Assembly (NCBI GenBank): GCA_004009845.1
Contig: RMBW01000092.1
Coordinates: 1 to 64,000, forward strand
DNA: 64,000 nt
Direction: 5' to 3'
Source: Davidsoniella eucalypti
Lineage: Eukaryota > Ascomycota > Sordariomycetes > Microascales > Ceratocystidaceae
Below are positions 9,689-22,181 of this stretch, in pieces; within the stretch, counting starts at the first letter, position 1, and each line of letters opens with the position of its first letter. The notes under the pieces were generated by a model, which ran no database searches, had not been told where the DNA came from, and worked only from the letters and a program-made list of their open reading frames with translations. The translations under genes were made by a program, and so were the position numbers.

Positions 9689-11554
9689 ATGGACCTCGTC
9701 CGCCCCCGGCGCAACACCGTCGACGCTGCCCGCCAAGAGGCGCCCATCGAGTCGCTGGTCTTCGAGCTTCACGTGCTCTGCCCATCGTTCCCCGAGCCGC
9801 TGGTTCTTAATAATGTTACTACTGTGGCCACCATCGGCGAATTGCGCCAGCGCATCCCGCGTCTCCTCGTCTCGCTTGGCCTGCGCGCTACTGTCGACAA
9901 CGATATCCGTCTCCGCTTGATCTATAGAGGCCGCCTGCTTACCGATGACAACGCGACAATGCTGTCAGTGTTTGGCGAGCAGCAGGTATGTCTAGCTAGC
10001 CAACTACTTCCATACTACTCATCTTCCGCCTTTGCAACTAACATGCCACCTTTCTTTTAGATGCGTCTTTCAACTGAACACACCATTCACCTCGCCATCT
10101 CGGCCCCCGACACTTCACGATCCGAGACTCCGAATCCCGCTCCGCGCCCTACGCCACCCATCCGCTCGTCACCAATGCTTACTGAAGCCGAGATTCAGCG
10201 TCGCATCCAGGCCCATTACCAGCACAGATCGCGCACTCCACAACACGTAGTTGCGCCTTCGCCGAGCCCTTCCATGGTTCGCCCGGCCGCGCCGCCACCG
10301 CCACCGCCTCAATACCACCCAACACCTACAGCCTACGGGGAGCAGCGGAACCAAGAGGCTGTCAATATCATTGCTTCTGCTATGCAGCGCTCAATCTCAG
10401 GCAGAGCCCCATTAGGCCACGGACACGCTCTACCTCCATTCTCGCATGTAGCTGTCGCCACTGCCGCTGCTGGCGAGCGAGCTCCGACGCCTCTCTTTGC
10501 TCAACCTCCGCCTCGCATCCACACGCCTCAGCTTACTGAAGCTGCGTTGCGCCCAACGCCAACCATGTACACGCTGTATTCTCCGGATGGCCGGGCCTAT
10601 GGCATCATCGTCGACATGAGCAAAGTCAAGCCGCCTGTGCCGTTTATTAACCCTAACCCCCCGCGGCCAGTGCTGACGCCGACTCCCACTGTTCCATTAC
10701 AGCAAAACTTTGGCCCTCAACCTCCAAATCCGAACGTTATCCAGATCGATGCGTTTCAGGCTGTAAATGCGCAAGTTACTCCTGAACGGCCTATATGGCT
10801 CCAAATTCTGAGCTTGCTATGGTCTGAAATATGGTTCATTTTCCGCCTCTTGCTCTTTATCTGGTGGTTTGCTGGAGGAACAAACGATCCTTATCGATGG
10901 GTTGGGGCACTTGCCATGGCTGTGGGTTTCATTGGCTTGAACGTCGGTCTCTTTGAAGGTATCGGTCGAGCCATAAGAGCTAATGTCATTGGTGGTCTGA
11001 TGCCTCGAATCGATGCTCACGGACAACCAGCCGCAGCTGCCAATCCACTCATAGGAGCTGCAGGTGTAGGCAACGCTGGTGGTGTTCCCGCTAACCCCGA
11101 AGTCCTCGCCAATCGTCTATACCAACGGGCACAACGTAACCAAGCTACCTGGATACTCAATATCATTCGTCGTATGGAACGTGGATTTATGATTTTCATC
11201 GCTAGTCTAGCACCAGGTCTAGCAGAAGGTCATATCGCCAATGTTGAGGCTGAGGAAGAACGTAGACGACAAGTTGAACGACGGAAACGTGAAGAAGAAG
11301 AAGCAAAGAAGAAAGAGGCTGAAGAGAAGGAAGCTGAACAGAAGAAGAAAGAAGAGGAGGAAGGGGAAAAGCAGAAACAAGTAGAACCTACCACGTCTTC
11401 TTCCGAGTCTCAGATCACTTCTTCAGAAAAGACAGACTCTGGTGATAACAAGTCTACGATAGCTGCTTCTGCTAATACTGGTACTACTAATGTTTCTAAT
11501 ACATTGCCAGGTGTTACAGATCAAAACCAAACTGTTGGTATAGATAGATCCTGA
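9689..11554 (+). CDS. ERAD ubiquitin-like membrane protein, HERP/Usa1-like
   Basis: Two exons, 9689-9985 and 10061-11554, join in phase 0 to give 596 residues. Residues about 15-115 form a ubiquitin-like domain (FELHVLCPSFPEPLVLNN, RLIYRGRLLTDD), which the intron splits. A Pro/Ala-rich linker follows. Two hydrophobic segments near residues 345-410 (LLWSEIWFIFRLLLFIWWF and WVGALAMAVGFIGLNVGLF) form a hairpin anchor. The C-terminal part has a Glu/Lys/Arg-rich coiled coil (EEERRRQVERRKREEEEAKK) and a Ser/Thr-rich tail. A ubiquitin-like domain plus a membrane hairpin is the layout of HERPUD1/Usa1, scaffolds of the HRD1 ER-associated degradation ligase. Dsc3-type proteins share the pattern and are the alternative. 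Exon 2 happens to start with ATG, but the ubiquitin-like domain needs exon 1. Confidence 0.72.
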
Positions 11555-11952
11555 ATTTGCCCAAGTCATTTTTCTCTTCTCTATTTGCTATCTATCAGTT
11601 TTGTTCAAGTAAACTTGATTTTCAATCGAAAAAAACACTCCGAAAAAAAACCCTTTCAAATTAGAATGTAAAAACTCCTTTTCTACTTCTTCAATATTAT
11701 AACTCGGTTCTTTTTTTCTTTTCTTTTTGTTAATAGTTGTAGCTCTGTAATATACCTCTACCTCTTTTTTTTTCTTCTTGATCTAATACATCATGCGGCC
11801 TTGATTCTAGATTGTATCACAGCCCGGACTTCTTGTCTTCACCACTCTACTAGCCACGTCATTATATTATATATATATTGCCGAATTCATGTAGACTAGA
11901 CCCATAGGTATCTATATACATATAATATCCTTCTATCTATGTCCAAGTTTCC
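11555..11952. other. Convergent intergenic region
   Basis: An AT-rich 3' flank shared by the Usa1-like gene and UCH37, with T- and A-runs and TATATATAT near 11870. No gene seen. Confidence 0.7.
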
Positions 11953-13090
11953 CTAGTCACGTTGACGTGCGGCACGTCTCTGAACTTGTTCTTCCAACAT
12001 GCGCCGACGACTTTCATCTATCCATGCTTTAGTCTCGCCCTTTTGCTCTTTGTCTGCCATGGTGAGTTTGAGCAACTCGCCAATGAACCCAACAAAGTTA
12101 TCCTTGCGCAACGAGCCCTCAATTGTCCAGTTGCGTCGCTGTCTTTCCTCCTGTTCCAACATGATAGAGTCGTGACGCTCTTGGGCTACTTGCCTCTGGT
12201 CACGCACCAAGGCCATCAGGTTAAACCGGATCTCACTTTGGCTGTACCGCGCAATACGGCGCTGTAGCACGGGGATGACCTTGCTAGAGAACTGCGCGCT
12301 GGGGCACGAGCCATGCGAGATGGGCGCTGGCTGTAGACCGTCCAGCTCGTATAGGGTGCCGTCAATGGACGAGTAGGCAACAAAATGGAAGGCATCTGCA
12401 GACTCGTCTGTGGGCCGTGGAATACCGTCGTCGATGAATGGGTTCATGCGGGCCTGTGAATTATGTACGTCACGGATCACGTCGTGGTTGGCCATGGAGT
12501 CGCCGCGGTACTCGGGCGGGAGCGAGATGGCAAAGTTATGGAATTCACGCAGCTGATTGCCAATATTGATGTGGTCAAGCTTGTTCAACAAGATACTGAG
12601 TACGGCCTGGGTGCCACAGGCGTTCGCGACGGTCTGCTTGGCAAAGTACAAGGTCTGGGCGCCAGAACGATCGAATTCGCCATCTTCTGGGCCGTTGCTG
12701 GGGTATACGGCGTGTCGGTGGGGTACTTGAAGAGGAAGATGACACCGTAGACAGGCTCAAGCCTTTGAAGAGAACTCTCGTCCAGGGACAGGATTTCGGT
12801 AAACTGAGCGCCTTGGACACCAAGTTCTTCAATAAGACTTGTGAAGACGCCCTATAGCATGGGGAAAAAGGACAGGACAATGTTACATGTTAGAAGTCAA
12901 TTATGATATGTCAGGAAAGATGGAGATTTAGTGCGTACCGCATCGGACTCAACTAGAGAAGAGTAAACAATCACGCAGTTAGCACATAGTCTCGAGAAGC
13001 GGCAGCAGCATTATGTATTGGCCCAGGCCGGCAAAGGGGGACGCAAGGCATCAAAAACTCACTTGTGTTCCACCGCGCGTGGGAGGCCAT
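11953..13090 (-). CDS. UCH37: Ubiquitin C-terminal hydrolase UCH37/UCHL5, one frame break
   Basis: Three exons: 13063-13090, a 14-nt micro-exon 12939-12952, and 11953-12851, joined with GT-AG borders to read MASHARWNTIESDAGVFTSL. The peptidase C12 catalytic Cys is in NACGTQA (about residue 92), the His in DAFHFVAY and the Asp in LYELDGLQ. The C-terminal helical extension (residues about 235-313, WTIEGSLRKDNFVGF) is the UCH37-specific tail that binds the proteasome Rpn13/Adrm1. UCH37 trims ubiquitin chains at the 19S proteasome or in INO80. Exon 3 is broken: the frame up to KYPTDTPYTP and the frame of GPEDGEFDRSGAQ differ, and one missing C in the run at 12700-12703 (minus-strand CCCC) explains it. 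With that base the length is 313 residues, as expected for the family. The function call is firm; the integrity of the gene is not. Confidence 0.9.
12939..12952 (-). other. 14-nt micro-exon of UCH37
   Basis: Minus-strand CTAG|TTGAGTCCGATGCG|GTACGC. It supplies the conserved IESDA of the UCH N-terminus and joins in frame to both flanking exons. Confidence 0.85.
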
Positions 13091-14329
13091 TGCGATTGAC
13101 GCAGGAAGGTTGGTGTTGGAGTAAGTATAGCTTTATTTGTTGCTCTTTTCTGGGTTCTGATGTCAGGCTGTGGGAGGCAGGTAGAAGCACGGAATTCAAC
13201 GTCGATGCTGCTACAATGGAAGAGATCGAAGACGGGTGATTGTGCTTGTTTCCTGGGAGGCCACCTGCGATCACAGCAAGTAGATCAAGCACGGCAAGTC
13301 GCAGATAGCAGCGCTCGCGGGGTTATAGTTAGAAATGGAGATGGACGGTAAGACTATATGGCGATGGTGAGCGGTATTCAGTCGAATGGTTGGTTGGTTG
13401 TTGATGATTGATGGTGGGTTGTCAATGGTCAATGATTAATGGTGAAGTTGATAAACAGAAAAGAAATCAAGGAAGCCCGAAGCTCGTTCTCCTTCCTGCT
13501 TTAATCCAACCACCAACTAGAGCTACAGCTAAAAAAACCAGCCTAGTAGTAGTAACTACCACTGTACTGTGGCTGCTGCTATTGCTACTATTCGAAAACT
13601 GTAGTGCTTTTCTTACTTTGCCATTACATTACAACTTGAGCTAAAGCCATAGCTAGCGGTACACCAGATACAAAACGCACGGCAGATGCCTTAGCTTCCT
13701 GAAAAAAAATACTACCAATAGTTGCACAGAAAAAAAAGAAAAAAAATACGAATAAAAACGCAAAAAAACAATGCCTAACAGGGCACACGCAACACCAAGA
13801 TAGAGCTTAGGTTCCTGCCAAATTACGTAGGATGCCCCATCTGTTACTTTGGGCCGCTTTCTGTCAGCCCGAACTGCATCTGCACACTGCACACTGCACA
13901 ACAGCCTGGATCCCAAAACCATTCAGCCAATCAGACCTCTGTCTACTGCTGCTTGGGCCGAACCATCGTTTGTCGTATCGGCACTCTCTCTGCCCGCAAA
14001 AACTCAACTGCCTTTTCGCTTCTCGGCCCTTTCGTGAATCATAAAGATTTCTAGGGTAAGCAATGTTAATTAGTGTGCTAGTATATGATGATGTTGAATT
14101 TCTATGGCCAGCCGCTCTAGCCGCTATAAATTTGTATAACCTCAAGCTGACCCAACATTTCATAACATATTACCCTAATAACCCTAGGGATGGTGTTGTA
14201 CCCCGCCCTACCTCGCTCCTCCACAACCGACAAACAAACTCCAACCACCCATGTAGAACCAATAATCTTGTCGCTCTATCACAGTAACAGACGCAGCAAG
14301 CTAGCATTCACTGCCCTATACTCTTTGCC
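13091..14329. other. Intergenic region upstream of UCH37
   Basis: The stretch contains the UCH37 promoter and the 3' flank of the AzgA-like gene. It has short TGGTTGGT and CACTGCACACTGCACA repeats and A-runs. No coding or RNA gene recognised. Confidence 0.6.
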
Positions 14330-16712
14330 CTACCGGCGTCCTGTGAATGCTCGCTGGGGCGCCTGTAATCCTAGGGTATCCTTATCACCCCCATTAGAAG
14401 ACGCTTGGCGAGAATACTCGAATGAACTACCCTGGACGTGATCCGCTTCATGTTCCCCGCCAAGATTAAAACCTTGTTTGGTGGGATCATCGCGATCATA
14501 CCAGAAACGACCACGGTTCCGCACAGCACGAACAAACCATGGCTGTCGACCCATGCCCTTCCATGTCCAGTATTCCTTCATATCATATTCCCGGGGCTCA
14601 AGACGTCCGCCAGACGCCCAAACAGCAACGGCAATCATTGAATTCAAAGTTGTGTAAACAAAGATGCCACTAATACCACATGTTAGCATTGGTGCACCAC
14701 CATGCACTCACTGTGTTACTGTACAAACATCGAGGTTGCACAAATGGATAGCAGGTACCACTTACGCTATAAGTCCGTATGCCACGCTGTAGCTAAATGG
14801 AATAAATGTCATAACAACGAAAGATGGAAGTATATCACCAAGATACCGCCAGTTGATTTGCGTAATCTGTCGAATCATCATGCAACCGACCTAGAGTCAT
14901 GTTAGCCAACTAGAACGTTCTCTACTCACTCTGAACCAACCACCAAAATAGGCTACTTACTAAAATCAACGTGCATCCTGTAGCCCACGGTGGATAGATG
15001 CAAAAATCGGCGCAAAGAAGATTGATATCATGAAGCAGAGGCCAGTTGCCATGGCAGTAAGCCCGGTTCGCCCTCCCTCGGCGATTCCAGCACCGCTTTC
15101 TATAAAAGCAGTCACGGGCGAGCTGCCAAATAGGGCTCCAATAGAGATGCAAATTGCGTCTGTGCAATAAGCTAATGTTGACCTTGGAAAATCGCCATCT
15201 TTTGGATCAACTGCTCCGCAAAACCTCACCATTGAATATAGTGTAGCAGTTGCATCGATGATGTCAACGTAGAGAAACGTGAACAAAGCTAGAGCGAATT
15301 GAGAACCGTTGGCACTTAGATCCCAGTCTAGCTTTGCTAGTGTATGCTTGATAGGGTGAAAATCCACAACTTTAGTAAAGAACTCATAACGTGAATCTCC
15401 TTCGCTAGTATCAGGAAAATACGTGATGGCGGTGTTACGCCTAAGGGAATGTCATGGTTAGTCACTAGAGAATCCATCCTGTAGGAAAAGAGAGGGTGAA
15501 ACTTACGGCCACGACAAAATCGATACAAAAGCAATGCCGATGATAAGAGCATACTTGACTCGAAAGGACATGAGGAATGCTGTGACAATACCTCCACATA
15601 CAATCCCCACCCACATCTACTCGATATTGTTAGTACTTCTAATATGTATAGGATATCATGGTTAATGATTAATACGACTCACTTTGGGATTGGACATTAG
15701 TCCGCTACTACACATCTGAGTCTGCGAATCAATCAGCTCAGGAGGGCAACCTCCCAGTGCTAGAGGTGTTGACTTCCAGCCGCCGGTGATAGCACCAATA
15801 CCTGCGGCATAGGAAAGTCCAATTTCTGTTAGAAAGAGGCCAATGCCTACTCCAGTTGCTGTCTTAATGGTAGCCGGGATCAATCTGACAAGCCATTGCC
15901 GCATGCCAGTCAAAGCGAGCAATACAAAAATCAATCCTTCAACGAAGACAGCAGTCAGTGCCATTCTGTACGGAATTGAGCCACTGCCATTAGGCCCAAC
16001 TACTTGAAAGGCGAAGTATGCATTAAGGCCCATTCCTGGACTATATATATCACGACTTGTTAATAGGTTTGTTGATTGGCATTGCACGATAGGTGGGACC
16101 CGAATTTGAGCAAACTTGACTTACCCAAGGGCCACTGGCAAATTTGTGAGAAATCCAAAAAGGAAGCTGGCTAAGCCAGATATCGCAGCCGTGGCTGTTA
16201 TGAGATCTCTTCGTACCTCTAAAATTATGTGAGAATCATCCTTTGCTTAAATATTAAAGGGTATCTGGTGCTGGATGTCGTTTTGGCTGTATACCTTCTT
16301 TACATTCAACATAATCGGCATAGTTGTCGCACTTCTGTCTATCAGTCTCGCTGCAAAAACAAGTTCCACCAGTTTGAGAAAGAACTGTCGCCTACAGAGT
16401 GAAGGGTAATGAATTAGTACAGATTCAGTTAAGTTTAAGCAATACCAAAATCGCAAGGGGCAACCTACGTTGACGGCAATAATGTATGCTACAGTAGCAA
16501 AAGTTGTCACGCCCGCGCGCAGTTCTGTCAAAAAGGTGGCCGATGGGACTTCGTTGGGCTGTTTAAAGGTAAGGATGTTAGTATGTGAAGGCCGATTTGA
16601 ATGAGTTGATGTTACATACATGGCCCGAGCCTTGTAGTCGAAATATTCTGCCAAAGGTAGAAGATGATATGCGTCGGTCTAAGTGGATTATAGCATCCTT
16701 GAGCCATGCCAT
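14330..16712 (-). CDS. azgA: AzgA-like purine (hypoxanthine/adenine/guanine) permease, one frame break
   Basis: Nine exons: 16620-16712, 16469-16558, 16295-16391, 16125-16218, 15683-16040, 15507-15616, 14961-15440, 14766-14890 and 14330-14669. The N-terminus reads MAWLKDAIIHLDRR...LQGSGH and fits the AzgA family start better than an upstream Met at 16832. Typical AzgA blocks are TELRAGVTTFATVAYIIAVN, TATAAISGLASFLFGF, GMGLNAYFAFQVVG, TFLYVDIIDATATLYSM and SSPVTAFIESGAGIAEGGRT, within a 10-14 helix H+-symporter. In exon 7 the frame breaks at 14992-14993: FFAPIFAS and PPWATGCTLIL are in different frames, and one missing C restores the conserved ASIPPWATG. With it the protein would be 595 residues. 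Without it the last membrane helices are lost. Confidence 0.88.
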
Positions 16713-19081
16713 CTTGGATCTGAACCAACTAGAAAACGTTGGGTGATTGATATGATGATGTTGATGGTCTAGCACAGCTCCGTGCCTACCACTTGGCGGA
16801 TCAATGTGATGCATTTGCTCAAGTGGTGCCATGAAAGCCGAAGAGAGTCAAGGAAAAATAAAACACGTAGAACAAAATGGAAACCGCTGTTTGGCTGATA
16901 GAACTAAAGACACCGCCTCAGTTTTCGAGATCGCTTGGGGCGGAATGTAGCGTGCTAACAGTCAAGTTCGGTGCGCGTCGGCAAGTTAACGGGAAGATGG
17001 ATACACGCGACGATGGCGTAAGTAACAACCCGTGTGTGATGAAAACTTCGAGAAGATGGGCATGAAGATAAATGCCAGGATAGAAGGGGTGAGCCAAAGG
17101 AAATCAAAGCACACGACGAACTAGTTCATAACAGAAGCCGGTCTGTAGATAGTCGATCGGCAGCGCTCCTTAGAGCAAGCGAACAAGAGAGAACTAGACC
17201 AGATGATGCCAGAGTGAAAAGATGTATCAAGCAAGACTGAGTTGGCTAAAGATGTGAGGTAGAAAAAGAAGACAGCAGGTCACTATGCGCTGGCTTTGCT
17301 TTGGTGAAAGCAACAGCCCGTCAGAAGACAAGTAGTATGGTCTAAGAAAATATAGCACAAGCCAATAGGAAAGCAGGTTTTAGACACCAGATCCGATGTT
17401 GCTGTAGTAAAACTTGGTGTGATGGATGGCCAGCATAGAAAGTGATGAATGCATTGAAGGTAACGAGGCTATAAAGAAAGCACCACCAAAACCCGAAGTT
17501 AGTCATTTTGAAATCTCGTGCGCAACTAGATCTCAAGTTTGTATACTTTGATAGAGTAGTTGCCACGGCATCATCAATGCTGATACTCGTGCCTTCCTCT
17601 TTCCCAGTCGTGTCGGATAGTCATCAATACTGGGCCCAGCCCAGCCTCTTTATCGTGAAAACAAAACAAAGCCATATCTACATACCAGGCAGCCAGTATG
17701 TCAGGACCGTGACAACACTTTTTATCTCCCGGCTTGTGTCTATTTGGGAGCACTAAGCCTTTATCCTCTGTAGCACATGCACTACAGGACGCTGGCCAAG
17801 GTTTTCTTCCTCCTGATCCACTGCCGTTGCTTAATTGAGTACGAAGCACACCTGGGTCCTGCCTCACAACCCGATCCCTGAAATAACATATTGAGTTGCT
17901 TGGGAGCGGTGTAGATTCGCTCTAGTTAATGAGTCAATGAGTCTACGATGACAATGAAAGCACTATAATATAAGTTGAAACGCGTCGCATTGCAGAAAAA
18001 TAATCACGAAAAACTGCATCTCCAAATAACGCACAGGTTCATCTAACCACAAGCCTTCCTTTCATCAAAGTACGACAACACTATTTATATAATAAAAATA
18101 TATATAGCATGTCACAATTAGAGAAGCTTGTGGAATGCGCATAGATGTGCTCAAGGTTTACTACTCAACGGCAATTGTTTTTGTACTACCTCATTCTAAG
18201 TCGTCCTCGTTACGCAGCCTTCTTTCAGCAACCAGTCACTACTGATTTTGGCCTTCCCAATAATATAGCGATATACCAATATAGATAATACCGTATGTCT
18301 ACATATGGTGCAACGCTAGGATAAGTCTTATTCAGCGTCTTTGTGATACCAATGGTCTCAAAAACTGTCTAAAATCAAATGGACAACTGTATTGTATATC
18401 TCATGCTGGTAAGCCTTTCTTTTCTTTTCTAGCAGACATATATAGCAGCCCCAATTCCACCCTCATCAACTTCATCAACACTCCACTCTCAGCTTTTCTC
18501 CAATCTCCATGCTGAGCCCATTGGTCAAGCCTCATCATGATACAGTCAGCTCGATCTATCTCAGGTAGGTCTGTCTCAGTAACTGAGACACTAAGCCAAA
18601 AATTGGTATCAGAAACGCCAGTATATAGGCGAGATTCGTGTACTCAAGAACATGGATAGCATGGGGCGAATAGTCTGTGTAACTCTCATTAAAAGGCCAA
18701 ATTACTCGGTGTACGTACTGCCACAAATTATTCCTTCATCATTCTTTCCCCTTCTCCGGGCGGCATGAATAGTATCATTATATGCTCTTATTAATATAAG
18801 ATAGACGCACCCATCATGTCTTGCTATAATTTTTCAAATATCACGGATGATAGATGCTTACTACGGCTTCTTTCTTTCTGTAGAAAGTTCACGTACAACT
18901 ACCGGAGTCTGCCTTTAGCTAGCTAGATAGATTTATAGTAATGCTCTTTCCGTCGTCGTCATCTTGTTTATCCTAAATACCAGTAACAACGACTCCAAAA
19001 TCTAAAAAAGTAAAAATCTTGCGCCCATGTTCACGATAGCTCATAGAGGCAGCAGCACCACTTTCTTTCACGAAAAACCCC
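16713..19081. other. Long intergenic region, permease promoter side
   Basis: Several GATA words lie upstream of the permease (for example near 16896, 17071 and 17147), which would suit GATA-factor nitrogen control, but GATA is too common to prove it. From 17.9 to 19.0 kb the DNA is AT-rich with no convincing frame. No gene seen. Confidence 0.55.
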
Positions 19082-19154
19082 GCCCGGTTAGCTCAATCGG
19101 TAGAGCGTAAGACTCTTAATCTTAAGGCTGCGGGTTCGACCCCCGCATTGGGCT
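19082..19154 (+). tRNA. tRNA-Lys(CUU)
   Basis: A 73-nt cloverleaf. The acceptor GCCCGGT pairs with ATTGGGC, with two G-T wobbles. The D-arm is TTAGCTCAATCGGTAGAGC, the anticodon stem TAAGA/TCTTA closes the loop CTCTTAA (anticodon CTT), and the T-arm is CGGGTTCGACCCCCG. There is no intron. A T5 run at 19212-19216 could serve as Pol III terminator, rather far downstream. Confidence 0.93.
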
Positions 19155-22100
19155 CGATTCCCGATGCTCCGGCTCAGCCGGAAAGCTCGAACTTCGTCCT
19201 CCGGGACATCACTTTTTGCGTGGTGTGGGGCTTCGGGTTTCGTATAACCAGGGTTATGTTAGGGTTACTGCGGATATTTTTTTCCTAGAAACATGAACAT
19301 AACCCACTTAGCTCTCAATGTGATTGTCCTTGTCCTTCACCTTACATTGTATATTACATAGTGTTAGTCCAGGGCCGGTATCTTACATGTCAAGGTGTTA
19401 GAAAGCTAAATATATCATCTGCATTAGCACTTGATGCAAAAAAGAGGCGTTGTGGTAACATTTCCTGTATATACCTGGAATAGGATTAGATTAAGATATC
19501 AGTCCTAGAGGTTTGGATATCCCTTACATCATGTACTCTGTGCCTGAACCACCATACTAGGGATACTGAACTGGCCCACTGGCTAGCTTATCCCTCAGAA
19601 TCTGTGCAGATAAAAATATTCATAAATATGTCTGGGGAGCTAGACACAACATAAAATTTGTCCCCTCCCTCACGAAAAAGGCTTGAACCCATTCTATAAA
19701 TGCTTGCGTTGCACGACTTTGTTACACATTGCCGTGGGCTCGCTAGTACACCTGTAGTGCTTCCACACTAAGGCTTGCAGGAAGGACCCATGCATAGGCA
19801 ACTAGCCAATTCTTGATGCTAAAACAAAAACAAACGCAAGCTGTTAGTTAATGCGGATCTTATAACTAGGTTGGTTGATAGGTTGGTTGAGATGTCAAGT
19901 TTTTGGTTGAAAATCTCTGATGTAAAAGTGTTGCCGGACTACTTACTACGCCGGTGAGACCGGCCATTTAATAACTATGTTGATATACGGATTGTGAATA
20001 CAAATATCTTTTTTGATCTAGTAATAATAACTACGTTCACAACTACTTGAAATCACGTGTTTCGAGGCTGCCGTAGTTCTGGACTGGTGGCGGCTGGTCA
20101 TACAACAACGGATGAAGTTGGTAATTTCCCATGCATCTTGTCTTGATAAGAGAGACGACCATATCGTCCACTTTGTGTAGAGTCAGCAACGCCACGGCAA
20201 GCCGTATTCGACAGCATTGCGCGACTTGATCCCTTTGTGGGAAACTATTTATGGGAAAATGTATCCATAAACTGTATTGCATGAAGAGTGAGTGGGCTTG
20301 TTTACGTGTTTAACATACTTTCTCTGCGCACAAAGCTTGCTATATACATATACATTTGTATAAAGTATAATGGTGATATTTGTGCAGCTTGTTCCTTCTA
20401 GATTATATTATCAACCTGTTGTTGCGTGACAGATTGTCACCACCATATGCAAGTGAGGGGCAGCATGTGCTAGTATAGTACACATTCGTACACAATCTCT
20501 ACATCTACACAAAAGCACACGTGCAAACACTTTCTAGTAGCAATCGTTTTATGCGGCGGCAAAACCTCAGGTGTGGTGGCATCAGGCCCGCTTGATAATA
20601 ACACTGTAAAAAAGGCACCCGAAAGGACAGACGTTTAACAGGACGCAAGCATGGCAAAGACGCCCGCCCACCTCATTAGGCCATCTCATTAGAGCTGAAT
20701 CACGGCCCAGGTCTCATGTTCGCCCAAGACTCTCCCCTGCACCCACTGACAAAGATATTCGTGATTATCAGGCGGGCGGTCATTGTACACGTGTAGGTGC
20801 AATCAATCGGTCGATATTGGCCAGAGACCGAGCCGTCGTCCTGCAACAACTTAGTCAGGACTCGTGGCAATAGTCTACAGTAAGTGCGTATCTGTATGCT
20901 CAGTCTCGAAGAATCTTAGCAAAAAAGAGCCAGTAGAGACAAGACGTCTTCATGATGACCTATCTGCCTATGACTGGAATTCCGCCTTTTCTATATTACG
21001 ATATCGAAATCATAGCATTGGTCTATCATAGCGGTTCTCTCCTTAGTCTAGTCTTGCATCCATTCTTATTTCTAGTATTATTTCATCACCTCTTTTACTT
21101 TTGGTGTAAGTGGTTGTCGCCCGCAATCCTACTTGGAGATAGGATTCAGATATTTCCCTTTACGTGCTTCCTTCTTCTTAGGGTGTGCTTGCGCCTGCAC
21201 ATGTAAACGGCAACTGCTTCGCAGCTAAGATCGTATCTGCTCATCTTTTCCGCTTGACATGAAAACATTGCGTCTGGCAGCCGTCGGTTTTTTCCCTTTT
21301 ATACGCCTGCCCATTTTGATCTTGGTCAGCCTCGCCGCTCTTTCTGTTTTCACGAGACACTACGAAGCAGATCTCAAACTCCTTTCACCTTCATAACTTT
21401 CTTACCATCACAACTTGCACCGATCATCGTCGGATCATCATTGATCAGCGCCATTCGTCATTCCCATTTGCTTAGATCCTGCTTCCCTTTATCGAAAGCC
21501 ATATAATCGCCATCCCTTGCATCGGAAAAGACATCTCGTTTGCCTGCTGTGCTGGCCCTGCGCCGAGGAACTATCGTCGCTGCAGGCACTGAGAAAGTCG
21601 ACATCCCTAGCAGCAGCAGAGCAACAACAACTTTGACTGCTGCAGTGATTTTCTGGAGCCTCTTAACCAACAACTTTGCCAAAACTTATAGAAAGTTTGT
21701 TTCCTTTCTCTGTCACAACACCAACTTTAACCCACGCTGTTGCTGCAACTTCATCAACTTGGCCCGAGCCTGTCACAAGATATCATCTCGGTACGTACAT
21801 GTTCATCTGCCCTTTCTAGATCCTGTCGGCTGGCTGCTCAATTGCATCCATTGTTCGTCATTCTAGAGTTTTTGAGATCTGTATGTCGCCTATCGAGGCG
21901 GCTGCAACGGATGGAATGTCTTGAATCAAACAATTGCTTCCTCGATCACTGTGCGGGAAGCGCTTCTTCAAACGCAGGAGACCCCAGTGCTATATTGGCG
22001 ATTTACGTTCACACAGTCCTTATTTCTCTTGTATCGGTCGCTGGCTAACATACCATGACCTACCACTAGACGATCTGTTGTTCGCCCGCTTTCAAGCCAG

Positions 22101-22181
22101 ACTATTCCGAAGCATATCCCATCATTCTACTTAAGTAGATCGACCAGCCAACCATCACACCACTACTTGGAATAAGACTTC
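19155..22181. other. Long intergenic region and 5' leader of the methyltransferase-like gene
   Basis: About 3 kb without a convincing gene. The part from about 21240 looks like a promoter and long leader: TTTTATACGCC near 21297, then CT-rich sequence with several short upstream ATG frames before 22182, including one of 108 codons at 21540. The upstream frames do not resemble known proteins. They could limit translation. Confidence 0.5.

Noticed and set aside
12698..12726. 29-nt GT-AG intron to repair UCH37
   Set aside because: Too short for a functional intron compared with every other one here (about 50 nt or more); a missing base in the C run is simpler.
14165..14190. Telomere-like CCCTAA words (also near 19258 and 34255)
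   Set aside because: Single copies only, no tandem array, and the surroundings are ordinary genes.
12700..14993. Programmed ribosomal frameshifting in UCH37 or AzgA
   Set aside because: No slippery heptamer followed by structure, and such control is not known for these families.
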